The notes below the pieces were generated by a model. That model was not told the origin of the DNA. It worked only from the letters and a program-made list of their open reading frames with translations, and searched no databases. Position numbers and translations under genes: made by a program. This document shows, one piece after another, positions 8,810-17,695 of a stretch of DNA of 44,497 bases. Source of the DNA: Bacteroidia bacterium (GTDB lineage: Bacteria > Bacteroidota > Bacteroidia > NS11-12g > UBA9320); assembly GCA_028247315.1 (NCBI GenBank), contig JAOKFZ010000014.1, positions 1-44,497 of the forward strand. The letters are read 5' to 3'. Position 1 is the first letter of the stretch. Each line of letters starts with the position of its first letter.

Positions 8810-10435
8810 ATGTCTTTGACTCAACTAATAGAAAATAACGAAGTACTCCTACTTTTTATGGTAATATCTGTAGGGGTGTTAATCGGTAGTGTTACGTTTC
8901 GTGGCAAGTCGCTGGGCGTATCCATGGTGCTGTTTATTGGTATACTTTTTGGCAGTTTAAATGCAGATTTTAAAGTGTCAGAAATAGTACTAATACTCGG
9001 AATTTCAATCTTTTTATATTCTGTAGGGCTGAACTCTGGCCCTATCTTTTTCCAATCGTACAAAAAAAATGGGATGAGAGATATTTTCTTTGCATTTTCT
9101 ACTATCATACTAATAGCTCTACTGGCGATATCCCTCTGGAGTATTTTTGGTTTTGATGTGGCATCCCTTACAGGTATATATGCTGGCACGAGTAATAATA
9201 CACCTGCATTTGCAGCGGTGCTGGAGTATTTGCAAAGTACAGAAAACACCACACAAGAAATGAGCAATCTTGTCGTAGCATACACTTTAGCTTACCCTAT
9301 TGGTATTATAGGAAGCATGGTGGGCATCATCATCATGCAGCGATTGTTCAAGATTGATTTCAAAGAAGAATACAAAAAACTGCGTTCACAGTTTCCGTTA
9401 GATAACAACTTAACAAGTGTAGCTCTAGAAATTACACAAGATGCTGCCACCAATATTCCTGTGAGAGATTTTTTATATGGTAGGGATTGGAACCTTAAAT
9501 TTGGGAGAGTATGGCAGGATGGCAAGCTGAGCTTGGTAAATTGGGATACTACGTTCTCGACGGGAGACAAAGTAATGCTATTGGGTTCAGAAGAGGACGT
9601 AAAAGAGGCCATAACAGAACTTGGAAGAAAAATACCCAAGAGTGTGTTCTACAATCAGGGAGAGTTTGACTCACGTAGAATATTCGTATCCAATCCAAAG
9701 CTGGCTGGCCGTACACTCGCGTCGTTGGATTTGCCCATGAAATACAATGCCCTCATTACCCGTATACGACGCGGAGATAGTGATATGTTAGCTCATGGCG
9801 ACACTGTCCTAGAGTTAGGCGACAGAGTACGGGTAGTCGCCGCAAGAAATGAGCTAAAAGAGTTGTCAGGACATTTTGGAGACAGTTACCATCAAAGTAG
9901 TCAGCTAAATCTAGTGTCGTTCGGATTTGGCTTAGTACTGGGGTTACTATTAGGTACGGTGGATATACCAATTTGGAGCGGAGTGAGTATACACCTTGGT
10001 TTTGCTGGTGGCCCATTGGTTATGGGGCTTATACTTGGTGCACTCAAACGGACTGGCCCTATGCTATGGACCCTACCGTATAGCACGTCGGTAGTAATAC
10101 AGCAGCTTGGGCTTATGTTTTTACTAGCGTATATAGGTGTCAACAATGGAGTGCTTTTTATACAAAGCTTGAGTGTAGAAAGTATAAAACTAGTGACTGC
10201 AGCCATTCTACTAAGCATCTCATCCTCGCTTATTATCATATCCATTGGGTACAAACTTGCCAAAATCCCATTTTCACTATTGATGGGTATGGTTTCGAAC
10301 CAACCGGCCGTTTTTGAATTTGCCAATGAAAGATCCGGGAGCAAAATTCCACAAATGGGCTACGCACTCATTTTGCCTATCGCTTTAGTTATACAGCTAA
10401 TTATTACACAATTGATGTATATTGTGTTGGCATAG
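8810..10435 (+). CDS. AspT/YidE-type membrane transporter with two RCK_C domains
   Basis: Secondary transporter of the aspartate:alanine exchanger-like family. From the ATG at 8810 it is 541 aa. It has the family's duplicated layout: an N-terminal membrane half (about 10-180) with GTSNNTPAFAA near 126, a cytoplasmic middle (about 200-355) holding two TrkA-C/RCK_C-like domains that probably sense a ligand, and a C-terminal membrane half (about 368-541) with the mirrored motif GMVSNQPAVFEFA near 493. The two TNTPA/TSTPA-like motifs are the expected re-entrant substrate elements, though both are diverged (NNTPA and SNQPA). The substrate is not predictable. It is divergent from the rhodopsin gene. 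Confidence 0.87.
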   Translation: MSLTQLIENNEVLLLFMVISVGVLIGSVTFRGKSLGVSMVLFIGILFGSLNADFKVSEIVLILGISIFLYSVGLNSGPIFFQSYKKNGMRDIFFAFSTIILIALLAISLWSIFGFDVASLTGIYAGTSNNTPAFAAVLEYLQSTENTTQEMSNLVVAYTLAYPIGIIGSMVGIIIMQRLFKIDFKEEYKKLRSQFPLDNNLTSVALEITQDAATNIPVRDFLYGRDWNLKFGRVWQDGKLSLVNWDTTFSTGDKVMLLGSEEDVKEAITELGRKIPKSVFYNQGEFDSRRIFVSNPKLAGRTLASLDLPMKYNALITRIRRGDSDMLAHGDTVLELGDRVRVVAARNELKELSGHFGDSYHQSSQLNLVSFGFGLVLGLLLGTVDIPIWSGVSIHLGFAGGPLVMGLILGALKRTGPMLWTLPYSTSVVIQQLGLMFLLAYIGVNNGVLFIQSLSVESIKLVTAAILLSISSSLIIISIGYKLAKIPFSLLMGMVSNQPAVFEFANERSGSKIPQMGYALILPIALVIQLIITQLMYIVLA

Positions 10436-10619
10436 AATAGGACCGCACTTGAAAGTAAAGACGTAAGGCTTGCAGTTTCATTTTTACGACATAAATTAGG
10501 TCTGGGGTAGTGTGCTGCTTTTCTTTACAAAATATTGTGCTATACTTGCAAAGCCTTTCGGGCGATTCTCCAGAAATTTTTTCTAGAATACAGTTAAAAC
10601 ATTAATTCTTTATAAATAC

Positions 10620-12431
10620 ATGTACGATATTCTTTCACTAGGAGAGATGCTCCTTCCTGAGTTACGTAAGATTGCCGATGAACACGGCGTTCCACACAAA
10701 GGACTAAAAAAGCAAGACCTAGCCTATAAAATACTTGATTTTCAGGCCGTAAACCCTGAAAAATTCAAAGGTGTAAAGCCTACCTCAAGCGACAAGCCTA
10801 CGGGAAAACCAGAAGCGAAAGCTCCAAGACCTAAAAAAGCAGCTCCTACTAGAAAGCCTAGAGAAGAAAAGGACGCCGAGGACAAGCCTGCGGATAAACA
10901 ATCCACAGACACCGCCTATAAAGAAGCTCCGGCTAAGAACACTCGCGATAGAAAACTAAGAGAAGAAAAACGGGAACACACAAAAAACTCTGCAGATGAT
11001 AAGCAGGTAGATGATAGAAAAGGGCGTGAACCAAGCAAATCTCAACCACGCCAAAATGAGCGTGTACAGAGAGAAGATCGCGTATCTAACAAGCCGAACA
11101 ACAGGGAAAATAAGGAAGACGGAAGCGATAAGCAAAACCGCAATCCAAACAACCAAAAGGCAAACGCTAACAACCCAAATCATAAGCAACTTTCTCCAGA
11201 GGAGAAAGAAGCAAGAGATAAGGAAAGAGCTGAACGAGATGCAGAACGCAAAAAAGCGGATGAAGCAAAGCGTGCAAAACGTGAAGCTGAGGAGAAGCTA
11301 ATAAACTACTTGGAACTAGAAGGTATAGTGACTACACAGGGCGTGCTTGAGGTAATATCTGACGGATACGGTTTCCTAAGGTCTGCAGATTATAACTACC
11401 AACCATCGCCAGACGATGTATATATAGCACCAAATCAAATCCGTCAAAATGGACTAAAGACGGGTGATACGGTAAAAGGAAATATTCGACCACCTAAGGA
11501 AGGCGAGAAGTATTTTGCTCTTATCAACATATTGGGTATCAACGGTAGAACGGTAGAGTTTGTGAAAGATAGAGTAGCATTCCATCACCTTACACCACTT
11601 TTCCCAGATGAGAAATTCAATCTAGAATACAAGAGCGATAACTATAGCACGCGTATTATGGATATCATCTCACCCATTGGTAAAGGCCAGCGTGGACTTA
11701 TAGTAGCACAGCCTAAGACGGGTAAAACAATACTATTGAAGGATATAGCAAACGCAATATCTGAAAATCACCCAGAGGTGTATATGATAATCTTGCTAAT
11801 AGATGAACGTCCGGAGGAGGTTACAGATATGGCTAGAAATGTAAAAGCAGAGGTAGTAGCTTCTACCTTTGATGAGCCGGCAGACAAACACGTGAAGCTA
11901 GCCAATATTGTACTGGAGAAAGCAAAAAGACTTACAGAGTGCGGTCATGATGTGGTGATATTGCTAGACTCGATCACACGGCTTGCAAGAGCATACAATA
12001 CGGTACAGCCAGCTAGTGGTAAGATACTAAGTGGAGGTGTAGATGCCAATGCTCTACAGAAACCTAAGCGTTTCTTTGGTGCGGCTCGTAATATTGAGAA
12101 CGGAGGTTCTCTTACTATTATAGCTACTGCTCTTACAGAGACAGGATCTAAAATGGATGAAGTAATTTTTGAAGAATTTAAAGGAACGGGTAATATGGAG
12201 CTACAGTTGGATAGAAAATTATCGAACAAGCGAGTGTACCCTGCTATTGATATCATCTCGAGTAGTACACGTAGAGAGGACTTACTATTGGATAAAATGG
12301 TACTTCAGAAAATGTGGATTATGCGAAATCACTTGGCAGATATGAACCCTGAAGAGGCGATGAATACGATGCTAAACTACATGAAAGGAACGAAGAACAA
12401 CGATGAGTTCTTAGTCAGTATGAACGGATAA
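10620..12431 (+). CDS. rho: Transcription termination factor Rho
   Basis: Hexameric RNA-dependent ATPase that ends transcription. The protein is 603 aa, far longer than the E. coli protein (419), because a highly charged low-complexity insert (about 52-225, rich in K, E, D, R, N) sits between the N-terminal helical Rho_N part (1-48) and the RNA-binding cold-shock-like domain (about 232-305, with DGYGFLRS). The ATPase core is intact: Walker A QPKTGKT at 364-370, Walker [10 protein letters not shown] near 446, Q-loop [25 protein letters not shown] segment near 471, and [20 protein letters not shown] near 506. Inserts of this kind are known in Bacteroidota Rho and have been linked to condensate formation. 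It appears monocistronic. Confidence 0.97.
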   Translation: MYDILSLGEMLLPELRKIADEHGVPHKGLKKQDLAYKILDFQAVNPEKFKGVKPTSSDKPTGKPEAKAPRPKKAAPTRKPREEKDAEDKPADKQSTDTAYKEAPAKNTRDRKLREEKREHTKNSADDKQVDDRKGREPSKSQPRQNERVQREDRVSNKPNNRENKEDGSDKQNRNPNNQKANANNPNHKQLSPEEKEARDKERAERDAERKKADEAKRAKREAEEKLINYLELEGIVTTQGVLEVISDGYGFLRSADYNYQPSPDDVYIAPNQIRQNGLKTGDTVKGNIRPPKEGEKYFALINILGINGRTVEFVKDRVAFHHLTPLFPDEKFNLEYKSDNYSTRIMDIISPIGKGQRGLIVAQPKTGKTILLKDIANAISENHPEVYMIILLIDERPEEVTDMARNVKAEVVASTFDEPADKHVKLANIVLEKAKRLTECGHDVVILLDSITRLARAYNTVQPASGKILSGGVDANALQKPKRFFGAARNIENGGSLTIIATALTETGSKMDEVIFEEFKGTGNMELQLDRKLSNKRVYPAIDIISSSTRREDLLLDKMVLQKMWIMRNHLADMNPEEAMNTMLNYMKGTKNNDEFLVSMNG

Positions 12432-12450
12432 TCTGGTAAACATAAACAAT

Positions 12451-13608
12451 TTAAGGAAGAGTAATTATAATTGATTTGTAGTTACTCTTTTTGTTTTCAT
12501 GAGGGTTGTGTGAGGAGAGGCCCTCTAGCAGTATTTTATCACCAGATACCAGCTTCTTTAGTCTAATAATCATAGCAGAATTAAAAGTCCCTTCTCCACT
12601 TGACATCATAGAAGGGTTTCCGCCTTGGGGTATCATAACTGCTTTGAAACTAATGGGTTCTCCTTTGCTATTTACAAAACATAATCCTCCAGGCAAGCTA
12701 TCCATTTGGATTAATTTAAATACGTGAATTAAGAAGTCTGTATTTGGTTCTTCAATGTTTACAGAAGTAGAGCATTCCACCTTATCAGTAATAGTAAACC
12801 TATAGCCCGGGGTGAAATAGTATTTACCAGCTTTGCGGTACACTGATCTTCGGAAAGCTATAATATCAGCGTAACCTAGATTCTTTATGTCATTGATAGG
12901 CCTAGTGAGATCTGAGCTAGGCCTGATGTTATAGTCGTTGATGAATGAGTTTACAGTATAGTGGTCTACCAGGCTTCTTGGGGCAATCCACATTTCTACT
13001 TTTTGGTTAGTGTCATGCCATTCTATCTTGTTCTTACAGCTATTGTATCCAAAAGAATCTGACAGTAAGGTTATGAAGTGTTCTTTACTTACTTTTATGT
13101 GGTGCATAGGCTTTACTGGAGCCATGGGGAAATACTGCCAGCACGTATCGAGCTCCGGTACAACGAGGGAGTCTATTACGATATGAATATCTTCTACTTG
13201 ATACAGGCCGCCATTTCTCTCAAATTGTATGTCTCTTATGTGAATGTGGTCGTAAGATTTTATGTGACTGAGGGAGGCTTTCAGCGAACTTTGAAACATA
13301 CTTTTTAGGTTGCCATCTCCCAAGAGGTAATTCACTCGGCCATCATCCATTAACCCTCCAAAGGTAATATCAAGGTTCTTGGCCCAAAGCGTATCTTCTG
13401 CATAGTTATAGCAGGTGTCCAAAGTGGTCCAGATTCCTTTCAGATGCAGAAACTCCTTCTTGGATAGTATGATAATGGAATCTGTATTGTCCAGAGCTTG
13501 ATGGCATTTGTCAAGTATCGGGACTACGGGATATACCAATTCTTCTTTTGTCTGGGCATTACCCAACAAACAGAAGAATAGTATGCTCAGTAAAAGTAAG
13601 TGCTTCAT
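12451..13608 (-). CDS. Exported protein with a GldM-like C-terminal domain
   Basis: I do not recognise the whole protein. It has a clear signal peptide (residues 1-19, ending GNAQ) and no lipobox, so it is probably periplasmic or surface-exposed, 385 aa. Residues about 260-385 resemble the repeated C-terminal domains of GldM, the periplasmic rod of the gliding/type IX secretion motor. The pattern is a beta-rich stretch, a segment ending FNSAMIIRLKKLVSGDKILL, then a short strand SIIITLP; GldM has similar units with R-L-(R/K)-x-G-(D/K)-K. Residues 20-255 show no family I can name. The start ATG overlaps the tilS stop (4 nt), so the two genes are translationally coupled. It could be an accessory or variant GldM-domain protein; the domain call is moderate. 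Confidence 0.6.
   Translation of the reverse strand: MKHLLLLSILFFCLLGNAQTKEELVYPVVPILDKCHQALDNTDSIIILSKKEFLHLKGIWTTLDTCYNYAEDTLWAKNLDITFGGLMDDGRVNYLLGDGNLKSMFQSSLKASLSHIKSYDHIHIRDIQFERNGGLYQVEDIHIVIDSLVVPELDTCWQYFPMAPVKPMHHIKVSKEHFITLLSDSFGYNSCKNKIEWHDTNQKVEMWIAPRSLVDHYTVNSFINDYNIRPSSDLTRPINDIKNLGYADIIAFRRSVYRKAGKYYFTPGYRFTITDKVECSTSVNIEEPNTDFLIHVFKLIQMDSLPGGLCFVNSKGEPISFKAVMIPQGGNPSMMSSGEGTFNSAMIIRLKKLVSGDKILLEGLSSHNPHENKKSNYKSIIITLP
12457..12492 (+). terminator. Probable terminator of rho inside the convergent gene
   Basis: AAGAGTAA (12457-12464) pairs with TTACTCTT (12482-12489) followed by T's to 12492. The hairpin lies within the last codons of the opposing gene, which ends only 19 nt from rho. 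Confidence 0.55.
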
Positions 13609-14918
13609 TTCATCGTCAGTTTATACGTTATCGTTCCTGTTTTAGCTCTTAATTTTTCACTCACTCGCATACCACATACCCAAAGTACATCATCACCTTT
13701 GCAAAGCAATGGGGTTTGGTGCTTGTCTAGTACGTTTATCTTTTGGTCTATAAAAAAGTCGCTTAGCAGCTTGCTGCCTTTCATACCGAGCGGCTGTATA
13801 CGATCTCCTTCTTGCCAGTAGCGAAGTGACAATGGGAATAGCTCCGGCGATATGCTCACTGTTTCTTCTTTATTATCGTTAGAAAAAATCAGTTCTGTGG
13901 TTTCATTTATATCAAGCGTATGCTTGCCAAGAGTGAAACTGCCAGCGGAGGCAATCACTACAGACGAAAAATCTTGTGCCTCACGCTTTTGTACTAGGAA
14001 CGTTTTGCGGTCTATTAATAGTTGGTGTGTGTTACTGTAAAAAAGAGCACCCGTAGACGTGCTGTTTTCTAGTATTTGTTCGCACTGCGAGTAGTTAAAT
14101 CCATAATTGTCCAAAATACGATACAAAAACACAGTACTTTGTGGGTAAGTTTCAAGTGTCTCACTATCAATGGTTAGTGTGCTATCTTCTTGTATCACAA
14201 TAGCAGTAATTTTTTCTTGTATTAGCCAAGTAAGAGCTTTGCTTTCTTGTTGCAGTATATGTATGCTGCTTATTGTGTTTTGCTCAAAATTGGGTAGGTG
14301 TTCCACTATCTTAGGTAGCAGTACATTTCGCCATTTGTTTCGGGCATATTTATCCCTTGCGTTGGAGCTATCTTCTCGGTGTGTTATGTTATTTTGTTTC
14401 AGGTAACCTTTTACCTGCTGGCCAGTTACAGCTAGTAGCGGTCGTATGATGTAGTCGCGTTTTACGGGGATACTCTTTAGACCATTGATGCCCGATTGGC
14501 GATTTAGGTTGATAAAAAAAGTTTCTGCCAAATCGCTCTGGTGATGTGCTGTTATTAGTTTGGTGATTTTGCCTTCACGTTTTAGTTCTTCAAAATAAGC
14601 GTAGCGAATCTCTCGAGCAGCGAGCTGTGTATTGATTTTGTGGTCCTTAGCGTATGCCTCAGTGTCTACTTCCTTGGTATACACTGCTGTGCAGTAGCTG
14701 AGCTGCCTACCCAGTGTATGTACAAAAAGAGCGTCTGCATCACTTTCTGTACCACGTAGCCCAAAGTTGACGTGTACCATTGCAAAGGGCAGTTGCATCT
14801 CCTCCAGCAGATAGGCCATGCATACCGAATCTTTGCCGCCACTTATAGCAAGACCTATTTGGTCAAGTTTATCAAGTAGTTGGTGTTTTGTTATGAATGA
14901 TTTTACGGTTTGGAGCAC
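13605..14918 (-). CDS. tilS: tRNA(Ile)-lysidine synthase
   Basis: ATP-dependent modification of the wobble cytidine of tRNA-Ile(CAU) to lysidine, essential for reading AUA codons. The PP-loop SGGKDS is at residues 26-31, followed by the family sequence FAMVHVNFGLRG and HHQSDLAETFFINLNRQSG. The C-terminal segment, with RYWQEGDRIQPLGMKGSKLLSDFF split over two strands, is the substrate-binding TilS_C domain. I prefer the GTG at 14918 (437 aa): upstream in-frame sequence has no family match and would run across the divergent promoter region. Its stop overlaps the following gene's ATG. It is divergent from the OstA-like gene. Confidence 0.93.
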   Translation of the reverse strand: MLQTVKSFITKHQLLDKLDQIGLAISGGKDSVCMAYLLEEMQLPFAMVHVNFGLRGTESDADALFVHTLGRQLSYCTAVYTKEVDTEAYAKDHKINTQLAAREIRYAYFEELKREGKITKLITAHHQSDLAETFFINLNRQSGINGLKSIPVKRDYIIRPLLAVTGQQVKGYLKQNNITHREDSSNARDKYARNKWRNVLLPKIVEHLPNFEQNTISSIHILQQESKALTWLIQEKITAIVIQEDSTLTIDSETLETYPQSTVFLYRILDNYGFNYSQCEQILENSTSTGALFYSNTHQLLIDRKTFLVQKREAQDFSSVVIASAGSFTLGKHTLDINETTELIFSNDNKEETVSISPELFPLSLRYWQEGDRIQPLGMKGSKLLSDFFIDQKINVLDKHQTPLLCKGDDVLWVCGMRVSEKLRAKTGTITYKLTMK

Positions 14919-14953
14919 GATGTTTGTAATCAATAAAGTAACAAACATAAAGT

Positions 14954-14961
14954 TAATTTTG
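14954..14961 (+). promoter_or_regulatory. -7 promoter element of the OstA-like gene
   Basis: TAATTTTG is an exact TAnnTTTG match ending 12 nt before the ATG at 14974, predicting a leader of only about 6 nt. Confidence 0.55.
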
Positions 14962-14973
14962 CGACCTTCATAC

Positions 14974-16482
14974 ATGCTCAAAGCTGCATTTACATACGTT
15001 TTCCTACTTTCTGGTCTATTAACACTGGCACAAGCACCCTTGAGCAAGCAAACCAAGATTGAAATACTCCGTACAGACGAGTTGGTTTACAACCAAGATA
15101 GAGGCCTGTACCAAATATGTAAGGGCAATGTGCAATTTAAGCAGGGCTCCATGCTTATGGATTGTGATAGTGCATATTTCTACGAAGAAGTCAATAAGAT
15201 AGAGGCTTTTGGCAAGATTCACATTCGCCAAAGAGATACCGTTGACTTACGAGGCAATTACTTGGAGTATGATGGAGATACGCGGCTAGCTAAAGTAAGC
15301 GAAGATGTGAGGTTTACGGATGGCAAAATGATACTTACAACGGACCAATTGAACTACGACATGGTAGAAAAGATAGGTTACTATACTACCGGCGGCACAA
15401 CAGTTAATGGGGAAGATAAACTCTACAGTAGACGTGGTACGTATTACTCCAGAAGCAAGAACTTATTTTTCAAAGATTCTGTGCGACTTACCAATCCTGA
15501 GTACACAATGGATAGTGACACATTAAAGTACAATACCATCACCAAATTAGCCACCTTCTTAGGCCCTACCTACATCCGCAGTGAGGAAAATGTGATTTAT
15601 TGTCAATACGGATGGTACAATACCCAGACCAATACATCGCAGTTCAGCCAAGGAGCATACATAGAAGGCACGGACAATAAGCTAATAGCCGATAGTATGA
15701 TGTATTTTAGAAATAGTGGACTTGGCGAAGCCTTTGGCAACATAAAGTTGATAGATACATTGGAGGAAATCACGATAACTGGACAATATGGGAAGTATGA
15801 TCGGCGGAATAAGACAACACTCATTACGGGTGAACCAATAGCGACCAAAAACATGGACGGCGACTCTTTTTACCTCAAAGCAGATACTTTCATTGATCGA
15901 GCAGATACATCCATAGGTCAGAAAAGAGTACTTCACGCGTTTAGAGCAGTACGTGCTTACAAGAGCGATTTGCAAGCTGTTTCAGATTCTATGGTCTACA
16001 ATTTTACGGATAGTACCATCGGGTTTTTTACCAACCCAATCTTATGGACGGATAGCAATCAAATAACGGGGGATACCATCATTGTTTTTCGCAACCTTGA
16101 CGGGCTCGAAAGGCTCGAAGCTTACAAAAATGGGTTTGTGGTAGAAAAAGACCCGAACGGCCTTTACAATCAAATAAAGGGAAAATATTTGGAAGCGTTC
16201 TTTATTAAAGGGAGTATTGATAAAGTAGAGGTGGATGGGAATGGGCAGAGTGTCTATTATGCCCGCGAGGATAGCACACAGTATAGTGGCGTTAATGAAG
16301 TTATATGCGGACGGATGACAATAAACATTGATACCGTAAATCGTATACGTAGCATTGTGTTTAAGAATAAACCAAAAGCTACTTTCTCACCGCTAGAAAC
16401 ATTTCCCAAAGCAAAAAGCCGTTTAGTTGGTTTTAAATGGAACGCAGCATTGCGTCCACAAAAATTTCATTTTTTAAATTAA
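14974..16482 (+). CDS. OstA-like exported protein (LptA/LptD N-domain family)
   Basis: Probable periplasmic component of lipopolysaccharide transport. The protein is 502 aa from the ATG at 14974, with a signal peptide (MLKAAFTYVFLLSGLLTLAQA split after AQA). The body is a long run of short beta-strand repeats alternating D/G turns, for example LMDCDSAYFYEEVNKIEAFG and DLRGNYLEYDGDTRLAKV, the signature of the OstA/LptA jellyroll that carries lipid A chains. Two to three OstA units are visible over residues 25-450. In Bacteroidota such proteins are about 500-600 aa and lack the LptD barrel, as here. A longer upstream in-frame extension would overlap tilS and is rejected. Confidence 0.85.
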   Translation: MLKAAFTYVFLLSGLLTLAQAPLSKQTKIEILRTDELVYNQDRGLYQICKGNVQFKQGSMLMDCDSAYFYEEVNKIEAFGKIHIRQRDTVDLRGNYLEYDGDTRLAKVSEDVRFTDGKMILTTDQLNYDMVEKIGYYTTGGTTVNGEDKLYSRRGTYYSRSKNLFFKDSVRLTNPEYTMDSDTLKYNTITKLATFLGPTYIRSEENVIYCQYGWYNTQTNTSQFSQGAYIEGTDNKLIADSMMYFRNSGLGEAFGNIKLIDTLEEITITGQYGKYDRRNKTTLITGEPIATKNMDGDSFYLKADTFIDRADTSIGQKRVLHAFRAVRAYKSDLQAVSDSMVYNFTDSTIGFFTNPILWTDSNQITGDTIIVFRNLDGLERLEAYKNGFVVEKDPNGLYNQIKGKYLEAFFIKGSIDKVEVDGNGQSVYYAREDSTQYSGVNEVICGRMTINIDTVNRIRSIVFKNKPKATFSPLETFPKAKSRLVGFKWNAALRPQKFHFLN

Positions 16483-16484
16483 TA

Positions 16485-16492
16485 TACCTTTG
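16485..16492 (+). promoter_or_regulatory. -7 promoter element of the desaturase gene
   Basis: TACCTTTG, an exact TAnnTTTG match, ends 6 nt before the ATG at 16499. Transcription should start at or within a base or two of the ATG, so the mRNA is probably leaderless. Confidence 0.65.
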
Positions 16493-16498
16493 CACCTT

Positions 16499-17593
16499 AT
16501 GTCAAACATAGCATTACCGAAATTCAAGTCAGCTTCTGATTTCAGTCGCGAACTAAGAACTAACGTAGAGAAGTATTTCAGAGAATCAAAGATGTCCAAA
16601 TTTGCAACACCTTCTCTCAAGGTGAAAGCAGTCATTTTGCTGGTTAGTTTCTTTGGATCCTATGCCGCTATTATGGTTTCAGGAATGTCTGTATGGACTT
16701 TACTGATTTTGTGTTGTGCGATGGGTCTTGCCAAGGCCGGAATTGGCATGGGACTAATGCACGATGCAAATCATGGTTCATTTTCAAAAAACAAAACAGT
16801 CAACAAAATATTTGGGTATACCGCAGATATACTTGGTGTGAGCTCTAGCAACTGGATAAACCAGCACAATAGGCTTCACCATACGTACACAAACATCTAC
16901 GAGCATGATGAGGATGTACACGGAAAAGGTTTGTTCCGTTTTACCAAAGACGCTCCACGAAACAAGATCCATAAGTTTCAGCACGTATACTGGGCCTTTT
17001 TTTATGGCTTTTTAACACTGGGTTGGTTTTTTGCTGATTTCACAAAGTATAAAGAGTACAGAAGAAAAGGTCTGAACAAAGCACAGGGGATACAGATTGT
17101 CAAAGAATATACAGAGATGGTATTCTTCAAGGTCATTTTTGTAACCTATATGCTAGTGCTACCTATGATTTTCTTAGACGTTGCTTTTTGGCAAGTATTA
17201 ATCGGATTTTTTGTCGTAGAGTTTGTAGCAGGATGGGTACTCGCAGTGATATTCTCACTTGCACACGTAGTGGACAAGTTTGATCTATCCAACCATGATA
17301 AATTTAACGGCACTTCGGAAGATGAATGGACGGTACACCAAATACACAACACCTTTGATTTTGCAGTGAAAAACAAAGCATTAACATGGTACTGTGGAGG
17401 GTTAAACTACCAAGTGATACATCACTTATTCCCCAACATATCACACGCTCATTACCCAAAGCTATATGATATAGTGAAAGAAACAGCGAGCAAGCACGGT
17501 ATCAACTACCAAGAGTTTACCACTTTTAGAGAAGCACTTGTTTCCCATGTTGTGTTCCTACGAAAACTAGGAAGTCCTAAGTTGGCTTTGTAA
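16499..17593 (+). CDS. Membrane fatty acid desaturase, acyl-CoA/front-end type
   Basis: Di-iron membrane enzyme that introduces a double bond into fatty acyl chains. The protein is 364 aa from the ATG at 16499; the in-frame TTG three codons upstream overlaps the promoter. The three His boxes are HDANH (88-92), HNRLHH (123-128) and QVIHH (305-309). A Gln in the third box is the mark of the delta-5/delta-6 (linoleoyl-CoA-like) group. No N-terminal cytochrome b5 domain is present. Hydrophobic segments at about 42-82 and 203-256 place it in the inner membrane. It is likely involved in membrane fluidity. The stop is followed by an inverted repeat but no T tract. Confidence 0.92.
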   Translation: MSNIALPKFKSASDFSRELRTNVEKYFRESKMSKFATPSLKVKAVILLVSFFGSYAAIMVSGMSVWTLLILCCAMGLAKAGIGMGLMHDANHGSFSKNKTVNKIFGYTADILGVSSSNWINQHNRLHHTYTNIYEHDEDVHGKGLFRFTKDAPRNKIHKFQHVYWAFFYGFLTLGWFFADFTKYKEYRRKGLNKAQGIQIVKEYTEMVFFKVIFVTYMLVLPMIFLDVAFWQVLIGFFVVEFVAGWVLAVIFSLAHVVDKFDLSNHDKFNGTSEDEWTVHQIHNTFDFAVKNKALTWYCGGLNYQVIHHLFPNISHAHYPKLYDIVKETASKHGINYQEFTTFREALVSHVVFLRKLGSPKLAL

Positions 17594-17611
17594 GCCGTAC
17601 TAATTTGCAAA

Positions 17612-17633
17612 CACTTACGTTTATAAGTAAGTG
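17612..17633. other. Hairpin after the desaturase gene
   Basis: CACTTAC (17612-17618) and GTAAGTG (17627-17633) form a 7-bp stem with an 8-nt loop. No T tract follows on either side, so it is not a standard terminator. Confidence 0.4.
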
Positions 17634-17695
17634 CCTCACACTTCTTGATATGCAGGCATTTATAGTCTCTTTTGTAGCTAGGTACAGAATTTGGG

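Noticed and set aside
17612..17633. Hairpin as a terminator for the desaturase
   Set aside because: There is no T tract on either side, so it is listed only as a hairpin.
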